Shown: positions 36,185 to 46,541, counted from the stretch's first letter. The stretch is DNA of 64,000 nt from Bifidobacterium bifidum ATCC 29521 = JCM 1255 = DSM 20456 (GCF_001025135.1 NZ_AP012323.1:62001-126000); one strand, 5' to 3'. A program made the numbers and translations. Notes: generated by a model not told the origin, from the letters alone.

Positions 36185-37537
36185 TTACTGCAGATAGCCA
36201 TCGGGAGGGATGACGCCGCTTTGGACAAGCTTGGAGTACCAGCGGGCGCTGTCCTTCCAGATGCGCCGCTGCGTGCCATAATCGACGCGGATTAGACCAA
36301 AACGCTTGGTGTAGCCCCAGGCCCATTCGAAGTTATCGAGCAGACTCCAAGCGTAATAGCCGCGCACATCAGCCCCTTGACGCAGGGCCTCAGCCACGGC
36401 CTTGATGTGCCGCTCAAGGTAGGAGACACGCATGGCATCGTGGACAAGGCCGTCGTCACCAACCTCGTCATCCCAAGCCGACCCGTTCTCAGTGACCACC
36501 AAAGGCAAATCCGGGAACCGACGAGACAGTCCGACCAACAAATCGGTCAAGCCACGGGGATCCTGATTCCAACCCATGGCGGTCAGCTCACCTGTAGGTG
36601 CAAGCGTCTCGGTGCCGCCGACAGCCGGAATGGCTTCGCGATCGCGTCCGACGCGCGGCTCCAAAGCGTTGAGCGGTATTCCCGGACGCCGACGAACCGT
36701 ATCCGTGCTGTAGAAATTGACACCTAGATTAGCCAATCGCTGTCTGATGACGGCCAGATCGCCGTCATGAACGAATGACCAGTCTGTGATGGCGCGCGTC
36801 CGTTCGATGATGCGAGGATCGTAACGTCCCTCGATCATCGGGCCGAGGAAGACGTCCCGTGTCATGAGGTTACGATGTTCGGTGGCTTCGCGATCGGCTG
36901 CACTGTCGCTGGCAGGGTAGGCCATGGGCAGATTGAGCGTTACGGACAGCCGAGCACCATCGCCCAATTCGGCCCGCACCGCTTCGACGGCCAACCCATG
37001 CGCCAGATTGAGATGATGCACGGCCTTCAGCGCAGCCAAATCACTGGAGATGCCAGGCGCGTGTACACCGCTGCCATAGCCAAGGAACGCCACGCAGAAG
37101 GGTTCGTTCAACGTGGTCCATGTGTCTACTTTCTCCCCCAACGCATGCGCCATGATCGCAGCGTATTCGGCGAACCACTGAGACACGTCACGGTTCTCCC
37201 AGCCACCGCGGTCCTGCGCCCATTGCGGCAGATCCCAATGATACAGCGTGACTACGGGCTTGATGTCGGCGTCTCGTAACGCGTCGAGTAACCGTACATA
37301 ATGTTCTATGCCTTTGTCGTTCACTTTCCCCGGTTCGGGGACGATGCGGGGCCAGGCGATAGAAAGCCGATAGGCGCTGACGCCCAGTTGCTTCATCAGG
37401 CCGATGTCCTCTGCGTAGCGATGGTATTGGTCGCAGGCCACCGCGCCCGAGGAATGGTCAACGATATTGCCTGGTTGTTCGCAATAGGTGTCCCATATTG
37501 AGGGCACGCGCCCATCCTCGGGATAACGTCCGAATTC
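36185..37537 (-). pseudogene. GH1 beta-glucosidase, 5'-truncated by IS256
   Basis: The protein reads PSIWDTYCEQPG ... YRLSIAWPRIVPEPG ... TLYHWDLPQWAQ and holds both GH1 catalytic motifs: acid/base TLNEPFCVAFLGY (about residue 139 from 37507) and nucleophile VVTENGSAWDDE. The C-terminus is complete (SKLVQSGVIPPDGYLQ). The N-terminal strand of GH1 enzymes (FxWGxATAxYQ), which holds a sugar-binding Gln, is missing. Upstream codons read EDGRV and then run into the IS256 terminus at 37537. The GTG at 37507 is internal. It would have hydrolysed beta-glucosides or cellobiose; it is probably inactive now. Confidence 0.85.
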
Positions 37538-38865
37538 TTGCGCACTTTCGGATTCCGGCCCTGACGTAAGAGGGCATGGCCCGCGTCCTGTGTACGATTT
37601 TCATTCGCCAAAACAAAAAACCGCGATTGGAAGTCAGGAGACGGAACCATGCCCGAACACATCATACAGATCGACCAGAACCTGCTCGAGACCAGGCTCG
37701 ACCGGCTGATCGCCGAGAAGATGACGCAGATCCTCAACGCGATGCTCGATGCGGAGGCCGACGAGATCGCCAACGCAGCCAGATACGAGCGGAACGGGGA
37801 GCGGAAGGCGTACCGCGCCGGCCACTACGAACGCAGCCTGACCGCCAAGGCCGGCAGGCTCGAACTCAAGGTGCCGAAACTCAAGGGCGCGGTCTTCGAG
37901 TCCGCGGTCATCGAACGATACCGGCGGCGCGAGCAGAGCGTCGAGGAATCCCTGATCGACATGTACCTGGCCGGCGTGAGCACCAGGCAGGTCGACGACA
38001 TCAGCCAATTGCCGTGGGGTGACCGCATGCCCTCCCAGACATTGAGCGACAAGCTCAAGAAGGTGTACGACGAGATCGACGAATGGCGCACGAGGCCGTT
38101 GGAATCGGAGTATCCGTACGTGTTCGTGGACGGCGTGTGGCACAAACGCTCCTGGGGCGGAAGCGTGGAGAACGTCAGCGTCCTGGTCGCCATCGGAATC
38201 AACGCGGAGGGGCATCGAGGTCATCGGCGTGGCCGAGGGCAGAAGGAGGATTCCGCCAGCTGGGAGCAGTTCGTCCGCTCCATGATCGAACGCGGTCTGA
38301 AAGGCGTCAGGCTGGTGGTCGGCGACCGATGCGCCGGACTGGTCTCCACGGTCGGCTCGATGCTGCCCAAAGCGAAGTACCAGCGGTGCATGGTGCACTT
38401 CATGCGCAACGTGCTCAAGACGCCGCCAACCCACAGGGAATGGGCGTCCGCCGCCCTCAAGGCCATATTCGCCATGGAAAGCCGGGAATCCGCCCTGTCC
38501 AAGGCCGAACAGGTCGCCACGGAGATGGAATCCAGGAAGCTGAGGGGCGCGGCGAACTGCCTGCGCGAGGGGATCGGCGAGACCACCACCTACCTCCTGC
38601 CCGAATTCCCGGACGGACACCGCAGGCGCATCCGCACCAACAACATGATCGAGAGATTGAACAGGGAGATCCGCCGGCGCACGCGTGTCGTGGGAAGTTT
38701 CCCCGACGGGAACAGCGCGCTCATGCTCGTATGCGCGCGCATCCGGTACGTCACCGCGAACGAATGGTCGACCCGCCGCTATCTGGACATGTCCCGGCTC
38801 GATGACACCCTACAAGCAGCGAACTGATCATCGCGCCATGGACGGCCATGATCCAAAGTGCGCAA
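37538..38865 (+). mobile_element. Second IS256-family insertion sequence
   Basis: 1328 bp. Left end TTGCGCACTTTCGGATTCCG; right end, read inward, TTGCGCACTTTGGATCATGG. No target duplication is seen: the left flank is a truncated GH1 gene and the right flank an IS3 terminus, which suggests a deletion or recombination next to the element. It is not closely related to the element at 535-2004. Confidence 0.85.
37649..38827 (+). CDS. IS256-family transposase (local compensating frameshifts)
   Basis: A 392-residue Mutator-type transposase: NAMLDAEADEIANAARYERN, SLIDMYLAGVSTRQVDDI, first Asp in PYVFVDGVWHKRSW, second in LVVGDRCAGLVST, and the C-terminal TNNMIERLNREIRRRTRVVGSFP. Between AIGINAEGHR and EDSASW the residues GHRRGRGQK differ from the expected VIGVAEGRR-type sequence, which lies in another frame. 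Two compensating indels near 38220-38250 keep the frame open overall. Activity is uncertain because this stretch lies between the catalytic residues. Confidence 0.85.
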   Translation: MPEHIIQIDQNLLETRLDRLIAEKMTQILNAMLDAEADEIANAARYERNGERKAYRAGHYERSLTAKAGRLELKVPKLKGAVFESAVIERYRRREQSVEESLIDMYLAGVSTRQVDDISQLPWGDRMPSQTLSDKLKKVYDEIDEWRTRPLESEYPYVFVDGVWHKRSWGGSVENVSVLVAIGINAEGHRGHRRGRGQKEDSASWEQFVRSMIERGLKGVRLVVGDRCAGLVSTVGSMLPKAKYQRCMVHFMRNVLKTPPTHREWASAALKAIFAMESRESALSKAEQVATEMESRKLRGAANCLREGIGETTTYLLPEFPDGHRRRIRTNNMIERLNREIRRRTRVVGSFPDGNSALMLVCARIRYVTANEWSTRRYLDMSRLDDTLQAAN

Positions 38866-38880
38866 CCTTTCGGGCACTAC

Positions 38881-38920
38881 CGAGTCAGGGGAAATGCAGA
38901 ACAAAAACCAGTTCATATCA
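38881..38920 (+). repeat. Orphan IS3 terminus (40 bp identical to 34363-34402)
   Basis: The 40 bases from CGAGTCAGGGGAAATGCAGA onward, ending CAGTTCATATCA, are the same as the upstream end of the IS3 element at 33-34.4 kb. No IS3 coding sequence is attached here. It lies 16 bases past the second IS256. Confidence 0.85.
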
Positions 38921-39117
38921 AACAGCGCTGTGTTGGAATGAGCGCGGTCTACGGAGTTGGTTCTTGTTTCTGCGCATGCATATTCAAAAAGGGTTGCTTA
39001 CGGAACCTTATCCTCTTATTAATAAAATGGTGACGTCGTAACGAGTCATGTTCGTGGGTAACATAGATGAAGCTGCATTTTGTAAGTAATTTCAACTGAT
39101 GGAAGGAATGAGCCATT

Positions 39118-40296
39118 ATGACTGATGCGGTGGAGTATCCCGATCTGGTGGTCGTGGGCGCGGGCCTGTTCGGCCTGACCGTGGCGCAGCAGGCCGTCGA
39201 GCGTTTGGGCGTCAGGGTGGAGATCATCGACGTGCGCGACCATATCGGCGGCAACGCGTACAGCTACATGGACGAGGAGACCGGCGCGGAGATCCACAAG
39301 TACGGCGCGCACCTGTTCCACACGTCCAACAGGCGCGTGTGGGAGTACGTGAACAGGTTCACCTCGTTCACCTCCTACGTGCACCGCGTGTACGCCACGC
39401 ACGACGGCGAGGTGTATCCCCTGCCGATCAACCTCGGGACCATCAACCAGTTCTTCCACGCGCGTTACACGCCGGCCGAGGCGAAGGCCCTGATCGACGG
39501 GCAGGCCGGCGAGCTGGCGGGCACGGATCCGCAGAACCTCAACGACAAGGGCATTTCGCTGATCGGCCGTCCGCTGTACGAGGCGTTCATCAAGAACTAC
39601 ACGGGCAAGCAGTGGCAGACCGATCCGAAGGACCTGCCGGCGGGCATCATCAGCCGTCTGCCGGTGCGCTTCAACTACGACAACCGCTACTTCCGCGACA
39701 CGTGGGAGGGTCTGCCGACGGACGGGTACACCGCGTGGATGGAACGCATGATCGACGATCCGCGCATCCACGTGACCCTGAAGACCGACTTCTTCGACGG
39801 TTCCCAGCCGTTCAACAAGGCCGCGCTGGCCGCGGCGGGCGTGCCGGTGGTGTACACGGGCCCAGTGGACCGCTACTTCGACTATTCGCTGGGCGAGCTC
39901 AAGTGGCGTACGGTCGACTTCAGGGAGGTGCGCTACGACGAGGGCGACCATTTCGGCTGCCCGGTGATGAACTTCTCCGACGCGGACGTGCCGTACACCC
40001 GCGCGATCGAGTTCAAGAACTTCAACCCGGAGCGCAGGGACTCGCAGAACCCGGACAAAACGGTGGTGTGGGAGGAGTACAGCCGTTTCGCGGAGCGCGT
40101 CGACGAACCGTACTATCCGATCAACACGGAGGCCGACAAGGCGCTGTACGCAAGGTACGAGGAGCTCGCGAAGGCCGAGCCGCTCACGGTGTTCGGCGGC
40201 CGTCTGGGCACGTACAAGTACTACGACATGCATCAGGTAATCGACACCGCGTTGACCGCGTACGAGGAACAGGTCGAACCACTCCTCAAGAAGTAG
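39118..40296 (+). CDS. glf: UDP-galactopyranose mutase
   Basis: A 392-residue flavoenzyme that interconverts UDP-galactopyranose and UDP-galactofuranose, giving galactofuranose for surface glycans. The N-terminal FAD loop reads LVVVGAGLFGLTVAQQA. HIGGNAYSYMDEETGAEIHKYGAHLFHTS and YEAFIKNYTGKQWQTDP are family hallmarks, and the C-terminus FGGRLGTYKYYDMHQVI closes the flavin site. GGAAGGA lies 11 bases before ATG 39118. Its codons are markedly GC-rich against the AT-rich genes on both sides, closer to the chromosomal backbone. It stands alone, between IS debris and a Nudix operon read toward it. Confidence 0.96.
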   Translation: MTDAVEYPDLVVVGAGLFGLTVAQQAVERLGVRVEIIDVRDHIGGNAYSYMDEETGAEIHKYGAHLFHTSNRRVWEYVNRFTSFTSYVHRVYATHDGEVYPLPINLGTINQFFHARYTPAEAKALIDGQAGELAGTDPQNLNDKGISLIGRPLYEAFIKNYTGKQWQTDPKDLPAGIISRLPVRFNYDNRYFRDTWEGLPTDGYTAWMERMIDDPRIHVTLKTDFFDGSQPFNKAALAAAGVPVVYTGPVDRYFDYSLGELKWRTVDFREVRYDEGDHFGCPVMNFSDADVPYTRAIEFKNFNPERRDSQNPDKTVVWEEYSRFAERVDEPYYPINTEADKALYARYEELAKAEPLTVFGGRLGTYKYYDMHQVIDTALTAYEEQVEPLLKK

Positions 40297-40312
40297 GCCG
40301 CACCCGCTTTCC

Positions 40313-40362
40313 ACGCATGAAGGATCTCTAGCATCACCTTATGTTAGGAATCCTTCATGCGT
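40313..40362. terminator. Hairpin between glf and the Nudix gene
   Basis: 13-bp perfect arms (ACGCATGAAGGAT and its complement) with a 24-base loop. The right arm overlaps the last codons of the Nudix gene. Confidence 0.65.
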
Positions 40363-40990
40363 TTGTGCCAAACAGAAAATGAGCGCAGTACACGGACCAG
40401 GCAGCAAGCGTAATTCCATCAGTGATTTCTCCACCTGCAATCATCTGACACACGGTGCTGGCAGGAATATAGAGTGAATTCGAAAGTTCCCAGTCGGTAG
40501 GATTGCAAGATTGCGAATCTTCTTCCGAAAGCAAGACCCTCGCAACGGCAATATCATCACGAAGAACGCCTGTGTCGGCATGAATATGCTGCAGAATCTT
40601 AACCTGATCCCGTGAAACCGTGATTCCTGTTTCCTCAGATAACTCACGGACAGCAGTATCTCGAGAATCCTCATCATCGGCACCCATGCCTCGTGGAAAC
40701 TCCCAAGCCCATTGGCTGGTAGACACCCTCCAGTGTCGTGCAAGAAGAAAAGCGGATGTTCCATCTGGCAAAATCTGCTCTGCAACGCAAACAGCACCCG
40801 TCTTACCGTCTCGAACCGAAGCTACGTGAAATTGCAGGTGCTCTCCAGTTGAACGTACAATCGCAATATTTTTAGTTACAGTGAAACCTGCCCCACCCTG
40901 CTCGCGGAACACTTCAGTTTCAGACTGAATATCAAGTGGAGGAATTCCATCTTCTACAGGAACAACGTGTTGGATTGAATCAGTAGCCAT
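40355..40990 (-). CDS. Nudix hydrolase, ADP-ribose pyrophosphatase-like
   Basis: A 211-residue protein. The Nudix box is complete at residues 101-123: GMGADDEDSRDTAVRELSEE then TGI fits Gx5Ex7REUxEExGU. The sequence before it, FLLARHWRVSTSQWAWEFPRG, resembles the entry to ADP-ribose pyrophosphatases (LVRQYR...WExPxG). The reaction would split a nucleoside-diphosphate-X substrate, perhaps ADP-ribose. It starts 3 bases after the stop of the 584-residue gene, so the two are co-translated. Both are AT-rich and sit in an accessory region. Its pairing with a membrane-anchored unknown protein hints at a signalling or defence unit; that is inference. Confidence 0.85.
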   Translation of the reverse strand: MATDSIQHVVPVEDGIPPLDIQSETEVFREQGGAGFTVTKNIAIVRSTGEHLQFHVASVRDGKTGAVCVAEQILPDGTSAFLLARHWRVSTSQWAWEFPRGMGADDEDSRDTAVRELSEETGITVSRDQVKILQHIHADTGVLRDDIAVARVLLSEEDSQSCNPTDWELSNSLYIPASTVCQMIAGGEITDGITLAAWSVYCAHFLFGTNA

Positions 40991-40993
40991 GTA

Positions 40994-42748
40994 TCAATCC
41001 CCCATAAACACAACAGTCTTGGCGCTCGAATGCACACCTCTGATCCAGGCGAACAACTCTCCAAAATCGGGCACCACAGAAACAAGCCAAGTAACAATAA
41101 CAACCAGCCAAAGTGGGACTGTGCCATCGTTAAACCAAATTTGATCGCAAAACACCGAAATAAGAGCAAGCACAAATGCAAGTGCTGTCTTGTTCCACAT
41201 ACCTTTGGCGTCGTCAAGAAGGCTGACTTCCTCGCTTGCCTTCTGAATAAGATAAGCGGTGTTCCTGGTGTGCAGCTTCTGCGTTCTTAGCGGAGTTGTA
41301 GGAGAACAGTTCCTCCAATTATCAATGGTCGTGCGCGCCTCGTAGCAGAAGCAAGAGAAAACATGATATGGCATGCCACCCAGAATTTTCGTTATGGATC
41401 CAGACAAAGTGAGGGAAGATGAAGGATTTGCAGTGGTGAGATGTTTGAAAGAACGTACCATTTTGCGGAATATACCAGCTTCCTCTTCAATGAAATCTGC
41501 CATACTCCTACCGGCAATCTGCTCATATGCATTTGGCGTGGCTGCGACAGCGATAAGACATGCACCAAGATGAGTGGCAAGAGTCCGCTGATAAACGAAC
41601 TGATACCAAGATTTCAGCAACTGATTCGGCGTACTATCCGTACCGTCCGTGCCGTCGGGAATCTTTTCAGTTGGTGTTTTTCTTGTGTGAGCTTCGACTA
41701 TGCCTAACTTGTCTGGATATTTCTTATCGATATAGGCAAAAGCTTCTGAACGTTGTGACATCTCAGCAACTTGATGAAGTGTTTCGATTGCATCTACTGT
41801 TTTTGTCCCAAAAGGTTTCTTGGTTTTCAGGTGCGTTTCCAAAATCAGGTTGTTCTGACGAGAGTATCTCGCAAACAGCTTATCGAAGTCCATGTTTTTA
41901 ATCTGTTCTTCACGTCCCTTGTTGATACGGTTACGCACGTCTTCAGCATTCTGATTCTCGTATAACACCAATCCGCAGGCAACCGCATTCAGCCAGTCCC
42001 GCCACCGTTGGGCAAGATAAGCGTAAGTATCTTCGGGCTTTTCGAAAAAAGAAGAAAAAGCAAAGGAGATAATTTCAGGTAAGTTTCCGATTTGTTGTTG
42101 CTTCCAAAGGTTGATTTTCTCGGTAAGATTTTGGTAAAACTCCGCGGGCTGCGAAAGCGCGTCAGTATAACTGATTGTGCAATCTAGCGCGCAATACTCC
42201 AACGGACGAATAGTGTATTGGTCAGGCATTGCGGGACATTTTTCAATTGCATTATGTAAATAATCGTCTCGTTTTGCCGCCTTCTGAGCCTTCGCTTGAA
42301 CAGCCCCAACTGTGCTGAGCGTGAAATTGAACAGGCATTCCTCAAACGAATCACATCGGCCAGAAATAATGATGGACGGGCCATCTTTATATGATTTTCC
42401 AAGCAGCGAATTGACGGTATTGGGACCGAGAGCGAGGAAGAAGAGGCCGTCGCAAACCTCTGCGTCAGACAGCATGATCTGCGGGCAATACAGATATGCG
42501 GTGCGAATTATGCCGGCGAAATACGTGGCGAACGAAGTGTGGGCGTTAAGTAGGCTTTCACAGGTTCGTGTATTGCTGTTCTTGAGCCATAGCTCTTCGA
42601 TAGATGGAAGCGTGGCACTGGAGATGTTTTGAGCTGATGACTGTTCATCTTCCTGGCTTTGGGCTTCCTGGAGAAGCCGTTCCCAGCTGCGTTTCTGTTC
42701 CGTTGAATCGAAGTTCGTCACCATGGTGGCATAAGGGCGCTGGTTCAT
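40994..42748 (-). CDS. Unknown protein with two C-terminal membrane helices, paired with Nudix
   Basis: A 584-residue protein from ATG 42748 (a GTG 11 codons earlier has no ribosome binding site). The first 510 residues are soluble and mostly helical, with segments such as RTCESLLNAHTSFATYFAGI, QIMLSDAEVCDGLFFLALGP, a possible coiled coil (AVQAKAQKAAKRDDYLHNAI) and FAFSSFFEKPEDTYAYLAQRW. Two helices follow near the end: LAFVLALISVFCDQIWF (about 523-540) and PLWLVVIVTWLVSVV (about 546-562). I recognise no family. The tail places the soluble part at the membrane. AT-rich codon use and a 3-bp gap to the Nudix gene mark the pair as an acquired operon. Confidence 0.8.
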   Translation of the reverse strand: MNQRPYATMVTNFDSTEQKRSWERLLQEAQSQEDEQSSAQNISSATLPSIEELWLKNSNTRTCESLLNAHTSFATYFAGIIRTAYLYCPQIMLSDAEVCDGLFFLALGPNTVNSLLGKSYKDGPSIIISGRCDSFEECLFNFTLSTVGAVQAKAQKAAKRDDYLHNAIEKCPAMPDQYTIRPLEYCALDCTISYTDALSQPAEFYQNLTEKINLWKQQQIGNLPEIISFAFSSFFEKPEDTYAYLAQRWRDWLNAVACGLVLYENQNAEDVRNRINKGREEQIKNMDFDKLFARYSRQNNLILETHLKTKKPFGTKTVDAIETLHQVAEMSQRSEAFAYIDKKYPDKLGIVEAHTRKTPTEKIPDGTDGTDSTPNQLLKSWYQFVYQRTLATHLGACLIAVAATPNAYEQIAGRSMADFIEEEAGIFRKMVRSFKHLTTANPSSSLTLSGSITKILGGMPYHVFSCFCYEARTTIDNWRNCSPTTPLRTQKLHTRNTAYLIQKASEEVSLLDDAKGMWNKTALAFVLALISVFCDQIWFNDGTVPLWLVVIVTWLVSVVPDFGELFAWIRGVHSSAKTVVFMGD

Positions 42749-42873
42749 GATGACTGGTTCTTTCTGAGATAAAAAGCTCACGATTTCGATTGTACCGACG
42801 TGTTTGGTAGATGAGTGCCTTCGGTGTTCGAATCAGTGAACGAACACGGAAGAATATCGGTGCGTAATCATAA

Positions 42874-43935
<1,062 letters not shown>

Positions 43936-44273
43936 AGCGCGTCGGACGGGAGTGTTTGCGATGGTGCGTCATGGTGGATGCGGCGCAGCCTGGCAATTAG
44001 GTTCGGTAAGTGGCGATTGGGAAATAGCGTGCTGCAAGTAGTCGGCTTCGTCAGGAAATGGCTGCGAGAGCCGGATGTACGTTCTGGCCTAATGACCCAG
44101 CTGTGAATCCAAGTTTCCCGAATCTGCCGTATATAAGCCAAATACGGTGCGAAAGTATATTTAACGGGGTGACGTGAACGGCCAACATCACCATGATTGA
44201 TGGCGGCCGTTTGCATATCCACACATGGCTTTGATGTCTCAGCTGTCCAGAGCGAAGGTGATGGAATCCCGTC
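43936..44273. other. Non-coding stretch
   Basis: 338 bases between rmlB and the MFS exporter gene. I see no gene, RNA or IS end. A short AT-rich part (about 44140-44165) and a weak inverted repeat (GGCCAACATCACCATGATTG, paired with GGCGGCCGT) are the only structure noticed. Confidence 0.4.
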
Positions 44274-45545
44274 CTAGAACCGCCGCGTTACGTGCGCGGC
44301 TGGCGGCAGCATCGCGGTGGCCAGGACGAACGTCACCGCCAGGACCGCGCCCGCCGGGTAGACGCTGTACGCCCAGCCGTATGCGATCTGTCCGAGGGGC
44401 TGGGCGCACATGCTCGCGGAGAGCGCGAGCGACATTACCTTGCCGGTCATGTTCTCGGGGCAGCCCATCTGGATCGCCGGCACGGCGATGAGGTTCGCGA
44501 GGGTGATGACGATCATGGTTCCGCAGGTGCTCGCCGTGAGCACCGCGAGTCGCATCACTCCACCTGCGGGAATCGTCATGGCGAGCGCTTGGGGCAGGAT
44601 GGTGAGCGAGAAGGCGGCGATCGCCATCGGGAATCGCCGCATGGACAGCGACCTCGCGACCCGCCCACCGACGAGCGCGCCGAGCAGTCCGGATGCTCCC
44701 ACGAGACCATATGCAAGGCCGTACGCCGTGGAGCCGAACCCCAGTACGGTCCGCACCATGTAAGGGAAGCCGACCTCCGCATACCCCGTCACCAGGAAGT
44801 TGAGCGCGGCGCAGATCAACACCAGATGCAGCACATGAGGATGTTCGCGGGTGAGGAAACGTCCGGCCGCGCGCAGGTCGTCGACCGCGGTGACGCGGCC
44901 GGCGTCGCCGCGGTCGGGAGCGCCGAGCCGGATGAAACACTCCACGACGGCGGCCGCACCGAACCCCACGATCGTGATTCCCATCATGGGCATCGCACCA
45001 ACCGCCGCGTACAGCACGCCGCCGAGCACGGCGGGAACGAGCGTGCTCGTCTGGTTCACTACGTTCACCACGGCCATCGCGCGACGCATCACATCCTCGC
45101 CATGGGAGCGGAACATCTGCGGCAGCGCCGCCTGCACCGTAGGCGTCTCCATCGCGTCAAGCACGGCGAGCGCCACCTGCATCACGGCTATCGCCGCCAG
45201 ATTGAAACCGGCGGACGAAAAGATCGCCGCGCAGACGAGCACCGTCACGACGGAAAGCGCGTCAAGCGCCACCATGACGGTCCGACGGTTCGTACGATCC
45301 GCCATCACGCCGCCAAGGGGCGAGAGCAGAATCGTGGGCAGGATGCTTGCAGTAAGAATGGAGGCGAACGCCGCCGCCGAGCCGGTCTCGTCGAGCACCC
45401 ACATGGACATGGCAAACCGCAGCATAAGGTTGGCGAAGAGCGATATGCCGAGACCCGCGACGAGCCGGCGGAAGTCGCGTGTGCGAAGAGGATCAGCGGC
45501 TTGGCTTCTTTGTGGTTGGGTCGTGCATTCGTATGCGTTCGTCAT
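44274..45545 (-). CDS. MFS exporter (EntS/DHA3-like)
   Basis: A 423-residue transporter with about twelve helices. The start is ATG 45545, with GAAAGGA eight bases upstream. The first helices read FRRLVAGLGISLFANLMLRFAMSMWVLDETG, and the MFS signature between helices 2 and 3 is GGVMADRTNRRTVMV. It probably expels a toxic compound or siderophore-like molecule. A TetR gene lies upstream on the same strand, and a palindromic operator sits right before this gene, so expression is probably induced by a ligand of that repressor. Confidence 0.85.
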   Translation of the reverse strand: MTNAYECTTQPQRSQAADPLRTRDFRRLVAGLGISLFANLMLRFAMSMWVLDETGSAAAFASILTASILPTILLSPLGGVMADRTNRRTVMVALDALSVVTVLVCAAIFSSAGFNLAAIAVMQVALAVLDAMETPTVQAALPQMFRSHGEDVMRRAMAVVNVVNQTSTLVPAVLGGVLYAAVGAMPMMGITIVGFGAAAVVECFIRLGAPDRGDAGRVTAVDDLRAAGRFLTREHPHVLHLVLICAALNFLVTGYAEVGFPYMVRTVLGFGSTAYGLAYGLVGASGLLGALVGGRVARSLSMRRFPMAIAAFSLTILPQALAMTIPAGGVMRLAVLTASTCGTMIVITLANLIAVPAIQMGCPENMTGKVMSLALSASMCAQPLGQIAYGWAYSVYPAGAVLAVTFVLATAMLPPAAHVTRRF

Positions 45546-45583
45546 CGTGGATTCCTTTCTTGTGATTGGCCACGGCCATTTAT

Positions 45584-45604
45584 ACAAACCGACCGTCGGT
45601 CTGT
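45584..45604. promoter_or_regulatory. TetR-type operator before the MFS exporter
   Basis: A 21-bp near-palindrome with core GACCGTCGGTC. It matches the site at 46404-46424, read on the opposite strand, at 19 of 21 positions. It lies about 40 bases upstream of ATG 45545. Confidence 0.8.
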
Positions 45605-45701
45605 TGTTGTGATAACAATACGCCCAAGGGAAAAGGCGCGGAAGCGCTTCGACATCTGTGACGTCAGGATGTGCAAGATGCGGCGCACCCGGGCGCGTCT
45701 C

Positions 45702-46364
45702 CTATGCGGACGCTGTATCCTCTTCCGGCGTCAGGGCCGTGAGCCCTTCGGTCGTCCGCAGGATGAGCGTCTCGTCGAACACTGGCACGCCGATGGCGTC
45801 GAGCATCGTGGCGAGGCAGCGGATGCGGTGTTCCATGCCGGCACGATCGGCGGGGTAGAAGCAGGGCATGAGCCAGTAGTTGCCGAGGAGCGAGAGCAGT
45901 TGCGCCGCCTCCTCGGGGTATGCCGTGGGAATGGAGCCGTCCTGCACGCCCATATCGATGAGCGAGCGGAAGGACTCCGGCAGTCTCGTCGACCAGAAGC
46001 GCATGTTCGCCGTAAAGAACGCAGGATCCTTGAGCAGCGCCAGCTGGGAACGGACTAGGTCCAGATGATCGGGGGCGTCCACGGCGGAAACGATGAGCAC
46101 GCGCAGCTTCTCAAGCGCACTCATGTCCTTGCGCTCGATGAGTTTGTCGAGAAGACGCGCGGTGACGGCCCACTCGTCGGCGTTCAGCCGGTCGAGAATC
46201 GCCTCCTTCGATTTGAAGTGGTGGTAGAGCCCGCCCTTGGACAGTCCCAGGTCGTCCAGGATGTCCTGGATGGACGTCTTCTCGTAGCCCTTTTCAGCGA
46301 AGAGCCTGCGGACAGAATCAAGGATTCGTCGTTCGGTGTCTCCGGAATGCATATCGTGCGCCAT
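45702..46364 (-). CDS. TetR-family transcriptional repressor
   Basis: A 220-residue regulator from ATG 46364, preceded by AAAGGCAGG. The N-terminal helix-turn-helix is standard: RRILDSVRRLFAEKGYEKTS, IQDILDDLGLSKGGLYHHFKSKEAIL. The C-terminal ligand-binding part is helical and not assignable to a subfamily. Its own upstream region holds an operator nearly identical to the one before the MFS gene. It probably represses both itself and the exporter until a drug-like ligand binds. Confidence 0.92.
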   Translation of the reverse strand: MAHDMHSGDTERRILDSVRRLFAEKGYEKTSIQDILDDLGLSKGGLYHHFKSKEAILDRLNADEWAVTARLLDKLIERKDMSALEKLRVLIVSAVDAPDHLDLVRSQLALLKDPAFFTANMRFWSTRLPESFRSLIDMGVQDGSIPTAYPEEAAQLLSLLGNYWLMPCFYPADRAGMEHRIRCLATMLDAIGVPVFDETLILRTTEGLTALTPEEDTASA

Positions 46365-46403
46365 GCGGATGACCTGCCTTTCGTTCATGTCCCTGTCAAG
46401 CAT

Positions 46404-46424
46404 ACAGACCGTCGGTCGGTCTGT
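46404..46424. promoter_or_regulatory. TetR-type operator before tetR (autoregulation)
   Basis: A 21-bp palindrome with arms ACAGACC and GGTCTGT around a GTCGGTC centre, about 40 bases before the chosen tetR start. It is a close copy of 45584-45604. Confidence 0.8.
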
Positions 46425-46541
46425 CAAATAATCGAGGAAGTCACCCCTGCGATGCGATTGAATATCCGCGGCAAGGCAGGACGAAGAAGACCGGTAAGAC
46501 GCCGAGTTCAAGTTCAACATCTCGAAGTAAGTGTTTCTCTG

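Noticed and set aside
44292..46058. A 588-codon plus-strand frame rich in Arg and His
   Set aside because: Spans the antisense of two real genes (MFS exporter and TetR) and has no ribosome binding site or family signal.
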